A DNA stretch of 10,158 nt, taken from the NCBI GenBank assembly GCA_002372575.1, contig DFHC01000027.1, forward strand, positions 1 to 10,158, written 5' to 3'. This stretch comes from a bacterium UBA3734 (GTDB lineage Bacteria; Bacteroidota; Bacteroidia; Bacteroidales; Bacteroidaceae). This document shows positions 6,928 through 10,158 of the stretch, piece after piece. The notes under the pieces are model-generated. The model was not told the origin of the DNA, made no database searches, and saw only the letters and a list, made by a program, of their open reading frames with translations. The position numbers and the translations under genes were made by a program. Each line of letters begins with the position of its first letter. Position 1 is the stretch's first letter.

Positions 6928-7593
6928 TCAGAAAAACCTATACAGGTCGGTGACGGTGCCCAGCAGGATGATGACGCTGCCGATAATCACCGTTACGCCA
7001 ATGACTTGGTTGATGATGCGAATGCCGTCTTCGTCGAACTTAGAGCGGATTTTATCGACAAGCCACGTCAGTCCCCACCACCACAGCAGTGCGCCGCCCA
7101 CAATGCTGGCGAAGCCAACGATCATCTCCACCGAAAATTCAGGCAGTACGAAGGCAAACTGGGCGAAGAGCGCCATGAAGAGAAACACGATGAGGGGGTT
7201 GGAAAACGTAACGAGGAAGGCCGTGAAGGCATTGTAGGTGAGTGTTCCCTTGTCATTGCCCGACTGGTGGATTTTCCTCGTCGGGTCGGTGCGATAGGTA
7301 ATCCATCCAAAGGCCATCAGCATCAAACTGCCCGCAATCTGCAGGTAGAATCGGGTTTGGGCGTTGTACACGAAGTCCATCACGAACGACATGCCATAGC
7401 CCGTGATGGCGGCATAGAAAATATCGCTAATGGCAGCACCCACGCCAGTTACAAAGCCGTACCAGCGGCCCTTCTTCAGCGTACGCTGCACACAGAGCAC
7501 CCCCACGGGACCCATCGGAGCTGAGGCAATCATGCCAATGAGCATGCCCTTGACGATAAAATCTAATATACTTATTGGTAATTGAAATGGCAT
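6928..7593 (-). CDS. LysE/RhtB family translocator
   Basis: A 221-residue inner-membrane protein of the LysE/RhtB exporter superfamily, whose characterised members export amino acids. About six hydrophobic segments can be seen, roughly at 9-31, 42-66, 75-96, 119-146, 151-175 and 190-213. The N-terminal signature SAPMGPVGVLCVQRTLKKGR (24-43) corresponds to the family's GPxGPxxLxxxxxxxxxGR motif, and GAAISDIFYAAITGYG follows as expected. TFSNPLIVFLFMALFA in the middle carries the conserved NP of the family. The start ATG at 7593 lies only 8 bases after a -7 box, so the mRNA is nearly leaderless. It is the first gene of the operon leading to prfC. The substrate is unknown. Confidence 0.92.
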   Translation of the reverse strand: MPFQLPISILDFIVKGMLIGMIASAPMGPVGVLCVQRTLKKGRWYGFVTGVGAAISDIFYAAITGYGMSFVMDFVYNAQTRFYLQIAGSLMLMAFGWITYRTDPTRKIHQSGNDKGTLTYNAFTAFLVTFSNPLIVFLFMALFAQFAFVLPEFSVEMIVGFASIVGGALLWWWGLTWLVDKIRSKFDEDGIRIINQVIGVTVIIGSVIILLGTVTDLYRFF

Positions 7594-7601
7594 AGCGGCT
7601 G

Positions 7602-7631
7602 CAAAGGTACATTATTTTTTGGAACTATCAA
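7602..7631 (-). promoter_or_regulatory. Promoter of the LysE-DUF4924-rfbD-SDR-prfC operon
   Basis: On the minus strand TTG (7631-7629) is followed after 19 bases by TACCTTTG (7609-7602), a close match to the Bacteroidetes consensus. The start codon begins 8 bases downstream. It overlaps the divergent glucokinase promoter. No comparable promoter is seen in the short gaps inside the operon. Confidence 0.85.
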
Positions 7632-7649
7632 AATTTTTTTGTACCTTTG
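7619..7649 (+). promoter_or_regulatory. Promoter of the ROK glucokinase gene
   Basis: TTG (7619-7621), 20 bases, then TACCTTTG (7642-7649). Both elements match the Bacteroidetes pattern. The 5' leader to the ATG at 7692 is about 35-40 bases and contains a six-codon ORF at 7654-7674. Confidence 0.85.
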
Positions 7650-7653
7650 CACC

Positions 7654-7674
7654 ATGACTGATATCATCAACTAA
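7654..7674 (+). other. Possible six-codon upstream ORF in the glucokinase leader
   Basis: ATG at 7654 opens MTDIIN and ends with TAA at 7672-7674, 17 bases before the glucokinase ATG. It begins 5 bases after the -7 box, so it would be at or near the mRNA 5' end. Nothing shows that it is translated. Confidence 0.25.
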
Positions 7675-7691
7675 TATAATAAGGTGTAATT

Positions 7692-8666
7692 ATGAACGAA
7701 CAGCAAGTTTTGAAACCCTATGTGATTGGGTTGGATCTCGGAGGCACGAACTCCGTGTTTGGAATCGTTGATAGCCGTGGCGAAATCAAGGCAACGACAG
7801 CCATTAAGACGCAGGGCTACGACAACGTGGAAGACTATGTGGATGCCTGCGTAAATGCGCTCGAGCCAGTCATTGAGCAAGTGGGCGGCATCGGACAGAT
7901 TAAGGCGATGGGCATTGGGGCGCCGAATGGCAACTACTACAACGGCACCATCGAGTTTGCACCGAACTTGTCGTGGGGTCACGACGGCATCGTGCCGTTG
8001 GCCGATATGTTCAAGCAGCGGCTGGGCATTCCCGTGGCGCTGACGAACGATGCCAACGCTGCTGCCATCGGCGAGATGATTTACGGCGTGGCGCGAGGCA
8101 TGAAGAATTTCATTATGATTACGCTGGGCACAGGCGTGGGCTCGGGCATCGTGGTGAACGGGCAACTGGTGTATGGCAGCGACGGCTTCGCCGGTGAACT
8201 CGGCCACGTGATTGTGCGCCGCGACGGTCGCCCATGCGGCTGTGGAAGAAAAGGCTGTCTGGAAACGTATTGCTCAGCCACGGGTGTGGCTCGCACGGCT
8301 CGCGAGTTGCTCAGCTCAACCGACCAGCCTTCGTCGCTCCGCGAGTTGAATCCCGATGAAATCACCAGTCTTGACGTGGCTATCGCTGCCGAGAAGGGCG
8401 ATAAGCTGGCCAACGACATCTACGAGTTCACGGGACGCATCCTGGGTGAGGCCTGTTCCGATTTCGCAGCATTCTCCTCGCCCGAGGCGTTCATCTTCTT
8501 CGGAGGCATGACGAAAGCAGGCGACCTCATCATGAAACCCATCAAAAAGGCTTACGACGAAAACGTGCTGAAGATTTACAAAGACAAGGCACAATTCCTT
8601 GTCAGCGGCTTGGAAGGCTCCAGTGCCGCCGTGCTCGGTGCGAGTGCCGTGGGTTGGGAGGTGTAG
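7692..8666 (+). CDS. ROK family protein, probable glucokinase
   Basis: A 324-residue cytoplasmic sugar kinase of the ROK family, most likely phosphorylating glucose with ATP at entry to glycolysis. The ATP-binding DLGGTN is at 15-20. The catalytic aspartate is D120 in TNDANAAAIGE (118-128). The second phosphate motif LGTGVGSG is at 145-152. The ROK sugar- and zinc-binding signature is complete: E169-x2-H172 in GELGH, then CGCGRKGCLE (182-191) with C182, C184 and C189. There is no N-terminal helix-turn-helix domain, so this is a kinase rather than an NagC/XylR-type repressor. Length is normal for the family. It is transcribed alone from a promoter interleaved with that of the divergent transporter operon, and it converges with the DUF1573 gene, whose stop codon is 3 bases away. 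Glucose as substrate is inferred; other hexoses are possible. Confidence 0.93.
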   Translation: MNEQQVLKPYVIGLDLGGTNSVFGIVDSRGEIKATTAIKTQGYDNVEDYVDACVNALEPVIEQVGGIGQIKAMGIGAPNGNYYNGTIEFAPNLSWGHDGIVPLADMFKQRLGIPVALTNDANAAAIGEMIYGVARGMKNFIMITLGTGVGSGIVVNGQLVYGSDGFAGELGHVIVRRDGRPCGCGRKGCLETYCSATGVARTARELLSSTDQPSSLRELNPDEITSLDVAIAAEKGDKLANDIYEFTGRILGEACSDFAAFSSPEAFIFFGGMTKAGDLIMKPIKKAYDENVLKIYKDKAQFLVSGLEGSSAAVLGASAVGWEV

Positions 8667-8682
8667 TTTTTACTTCGCCTCC
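8657..8682. terminator. Inverted repeat across the convergent stop codons, possible terminator hairpin
   Basis: GGAGGTGTAG (8657-8666) pairs with CTTCGCCTCC (8673-8682) around the loop TTTTTA, with one mismatch and one G-U pair in plus-strand RNA. It contains the last codons of both the glucokinase and the DUF1573 gene. No U-rich tract follows, so it is not a standard Rho-independent terminator, and pairing is weaker in minus-strand RNA. Confidence 0.35.
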
Positions 8683-9059
8683 TCCATGGTGCCCTCGATG
8701 TAGAGGCGCGTCATTTCGGGCTTGCCGTTGGTGCGCACGGTGATGCTCTTCTTGAAGTGGCCAGGGAATTTGCCCTTGCCGTTGTAGGTCACCTTAATCT
8801 GTCCCGTCTTACCAGGAGCCACGGGCTCTTTGGTATAGGCGGGCACGGTGCATCCGCACGAGGCCACGGCTTGATTGATGACCAGTGGGGCAGTGCCTGC
8901 GTTGGTAAACGTGAAGATACATTCCTGCACGGGCTGAGCCTCAGAGAATTTTCCGAGGTCGTGGGTGGTCTTGTTGAACTTGATTTGCGCTTGTTTCTCT
9001 TGTGCGAAAGCGGCGGTGCACGCTACGATGAGCATGGCCGTGAGTAGCATTTTTTTCAT
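8670..9059 (-). CDS. Secreted DUF1573 domain protein
   Basis: A small exported protein of 129 residues. The N-terminus MKKMLLTAMLIVACTAAFAQ is a signal peptide; cleavage after A19 (AFA|Q) is most likely, although IVAC at 11-14 also resembles a weak lipobox. The mature part is a single DUF1573 domain, an immunoglobulin-like beta sandwich common in Bacteroidetes. Its typical sequence features are HDLGKF (33-38), FTFTNAGTAPLVI (49-61) and the signature SCGCT (67-71), then PGKTGQIKVTYN. The role is unknown; the site of action would be the periplasm or cell surface. It is monocistronic, convergent with the glucokinase gene, and has a -7 box about 53 bases upstream of its ATG. Confidence 0.92.
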   Translation of the reverse strand: MKKMLLTAMLIVACTAAFAQEKQAQIKFNKTTHDLGKFSEAQPVQECIFTFTNAGTAPLVINQAVASCGCTVPAYTKEPVAPGKTGQIKVTYNGKGKFPGHFKKSITVRTNGKPEMTRLYIEGTMEEAK

Positions 9060-9112
9060 ATTTTCTTCGTATTTGTTGTTGAATTCGATGATATTTTTCG
9101 TTGTTTTCGACG

Positions 9113-9120
9113 CAAAGATA
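9113..9120 (-). promoter_or_regulatory. Putative -7 box for the DUF1573 gene
   Basis: The minus strand reads TATCTTTG, matching TAnnTTTG, 53 bases upstream of the start codon. A TTG at the expected distance is missing, so the upstream element is weak or absent. Confidence 0.65.
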
Positions 9121-9177
9121 CGATTTTTGTTTAAAAACGGGTTGGAAAATCCAAATTTTTAAGAGATAATAACAGAA

Positions 9178-9249
9178 TGAGGAGCGATTTTTTTGTCGGT
9201 TCGGGGAAAAGTCGTAATTTTGCAGACCAATTCGTGAAGTGAGGAGCGA
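9178..9249 (+). repeat. Ten-base direct repeats flanking the aspS promoter
   Basis: TGAGGAGCGA occurs at 9178-9187 and again at 9240-9249, with the aspS promoter between the copies. A related GAGGAGTG follows at 9249-9256. The two exact copies are 62 bases apart from start to start. Confidence 0.6.
9193..9222 (+). promoter_or_regulatory. Promoter of aspS
   Basis: TTG (9193-9195), 19 bases, then TAATTTTG (9215-9222). This is a full Bacteroidetes-type promoter. The 5' leader to the aspS ATG is about 60 bases and rich in repeated words. Confidence 0.85.
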
Positions 9250-9259
9250 GGAGTGTGAA

Positions 9260-9283
9260 ATTGTAAAATCGTCAAATTGTCAA
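9260..9283 (+). repeat. Tandem octamer repeat in the aspS leader
   Basis: Three 8-base units lie end to end: ATTGTAAA, ATCGTCAA, ATTGTCAA. They are followed by ATCAAATT directly before the aspS ATG. The A/T-rich composition keeps the start region open, which fits Bacteroidetes translation initiation without Shine-Dalgarno pairing. Confidence 0.6.
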
Positions 9284-9291
9284 ATCAAATT

Positions 9292-10158
9292 ATGTATAGA
9301 ACAAATACTTGTGGAGAGCTGCGGCTCTCGGATGCCGGCAAGCAAGTGACGCTGGCCGGATGGGTGCAACGCACTCGGAAAATGGGTGGAATGACCTTCG
9401 TGGATTTGCGCGACCGCTACGGCCTGACGCAGCTGGTTTTCGACGAGTCGAAAGATGCCGCGCTGTGTGAGCAGGCCAACAAGCTCGGACGCGAATGGTG
9501 TGTGCAGGTGCAGGGAACTGTCAGCGAGCGGCAGTCGAAGAATCCGAAAATGCCGACGGGCGACATCGAAATCCTGACCTCGCAGCTCAACGTGCTGAGC
9601 GAGAGCGACACGCCCCCGTTTACCATCGAGGACCAGACCGACGGCGGCGACGAGCTGCGCATGAAATACCGCTATCTCGACCTGCGGCGCGCCTGCGTGC
9701 GCAGGAATCTGGAGCTGCGCCACAAGATGACGATTCTCATCCGCAATTTCCTCGACTCGCGCGATTTCATCGAGGTGGAAACGCCGATTCTGATTGGTTC
9801 TACGCCCGAAGGAGCCCGCGACTTCGTGGTGCCCTCGCGCATGAATCCCGGCCAGTTCTACGCCCTGCCGCAGTCGCCGCAGACGCTGAAGCAGTTGCTC
9901 ATGGTCAGCGGCTTCGACCGCTATTTCCAGATTGCAAAATGCTTCCGCGACGAAGACCTGCGAGCCGACCGCCAGCCTGAGTTCACGCAAATCGACTGCG
10001 AAATGTCGTTTGCCGACCAGGAAGACGTGCTCGAGATTTTCGAGGACATGGTGCGTTACGTGTTCAAGGAAACGCTTGGCGTGGCGCTGCCCGAGAAACT
10101 GCAACAGATGACGTGGCACGAGGCCATGCGTCGTTTCGGCTCCGACAAGCCCGACCTG
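9292..10158 (+). CDS. aspS: Aspartyl-tRNA synthetase, N-terminal part (3' end beyond window)
   Basis: A class IIb aminoacyl-tRNA synthetase that charges tRNA-Asp with aspartate. The 289 codons present are about half of the usual bacterial length (near 585-590). Residues 1 to about 105 form the OB-fold anticodon-binding domain, starting [11 protein letters not shown], with [23 protein letters not shown] fitting that fold. The catalytic domain begins with YRYLDLRR. Motif 1 covers FIEVETP (159-165), followed by STPEGARD (170-177). The QSPQ aspartate-binding loop is at 194-197. Motif 2 includes [18 protein letters not shown] (218-235). Motif 3 and the bacterial insertion domain are expected off the right edge or only partly present. 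The reading frame is open to the last base with no defect. The ATG at 9292 is preceded by a strong promoter and a repeat-rich leader. Confidence 0.97.
   Translation, partial: MYRTNTCGELRLSDAGKQVTLAGWVQRTRKMGGMTFVDLRDRYGLTQLVFDESKDAALCEQANKLGREWCVQVQGTVSERQSKNPKMPTGDIEILTSQLNVLSESDTPPFTIEDQTDGGDELRMKYRYLDLRRACVRRNLELRHKMTILIRNFLDSRDFIEVETPILIGSTPEGARDFVVPSRMNPGQFYALPQSPQTLKQLLMVSGFDRYFQIAKCFRDEDLRADRQPEFTQIDCEMSFADQEDVLEIFEDMVRYVFKETLGVALPEKLQQMTWHEAMRRFGSDKPDL

Noticed and set aside
9223..9291. T-box or other riboswitch in the aspS leader
   Set aside because: The leader is only about 60 bases, has no T-box core sequence and no terminator hairpin; T-boxes are also not typical of Bacteroidetes.
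9280..10119. A 279-codon open frame antisense to aspS
   Set aside because: aspS has intact class II synthetase motifs across the same interval; the antisense reading is a shadow.

Overview
The window comes from a member of the Bacteroidales, most likely Prevotella or a close relative. Three things point there. Five of six likely promoters carry a clear Bacteroidetes -7 box (TAnnTTTG), three or four of them with a TTG 19-20 bases upstream. No gene has a convincing Shine-Dalgarno sequence; starts are preceded by A/T-rich leaders. The gene content is typical of the group: UpxY/NusG-like factor, DUF4924, DUF1573 and an M3 peptidase. All genes are chromosomal in character. I see no insertion sequence, phage gene, RNA gene or CRISPR array. 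No stretch longer than about 230 bases lacks a gene.

Layout, left to right. A partial M3-family zinc metallopeptidase (dcp-like, minus strand, running off the left edge) contains an in-frame G/C-rich palindromic repeat. It is divergent from a two-gene plus-strand unit: a TrpF-family protein that has lost key active-site residues, then a NusG/UpxY-type antiterminator. That unit converges on a five-gene minus-strand operon, in transcription order: LysE-family transporter, DUF4924 protein, dTDP-4-dehydrorhamnose reductase (rfbD/rmlD), a short-chain dehydrogenase, and peptide chain release factor 3 (prfC). The operon's single recognisable promoter is physically interleaved with the promoter of the divergent plus-strand ROK-family glucokinase. 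The glucokinase converges with a small secreted DUF1573 protein; their stop codons are a few bases apart inside a shared inverted repeat. A 232-base divergent intergenic region then holds promoters for DUF1573 and for aspS (aspartyl-tRNA synthetase, cut by the right edge), plus short direct and tandem repeats in the aspS leader.

Most of the window is housekeeping: peptide turnover, sugar phosphorylation, nucleotide-sugar synthesis, translation termination and tRNA charging. The most unusual elements are the apparently catalytically altered TrpF paralogue paired with an orphan UpxY-like factor, the palindromic repeat turned into protein inside the peptidase, and the tightly packed divergent promoters with a near-leaderless transporter mRNA. 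I found no clear evidence of a wholly new multi-gene system.
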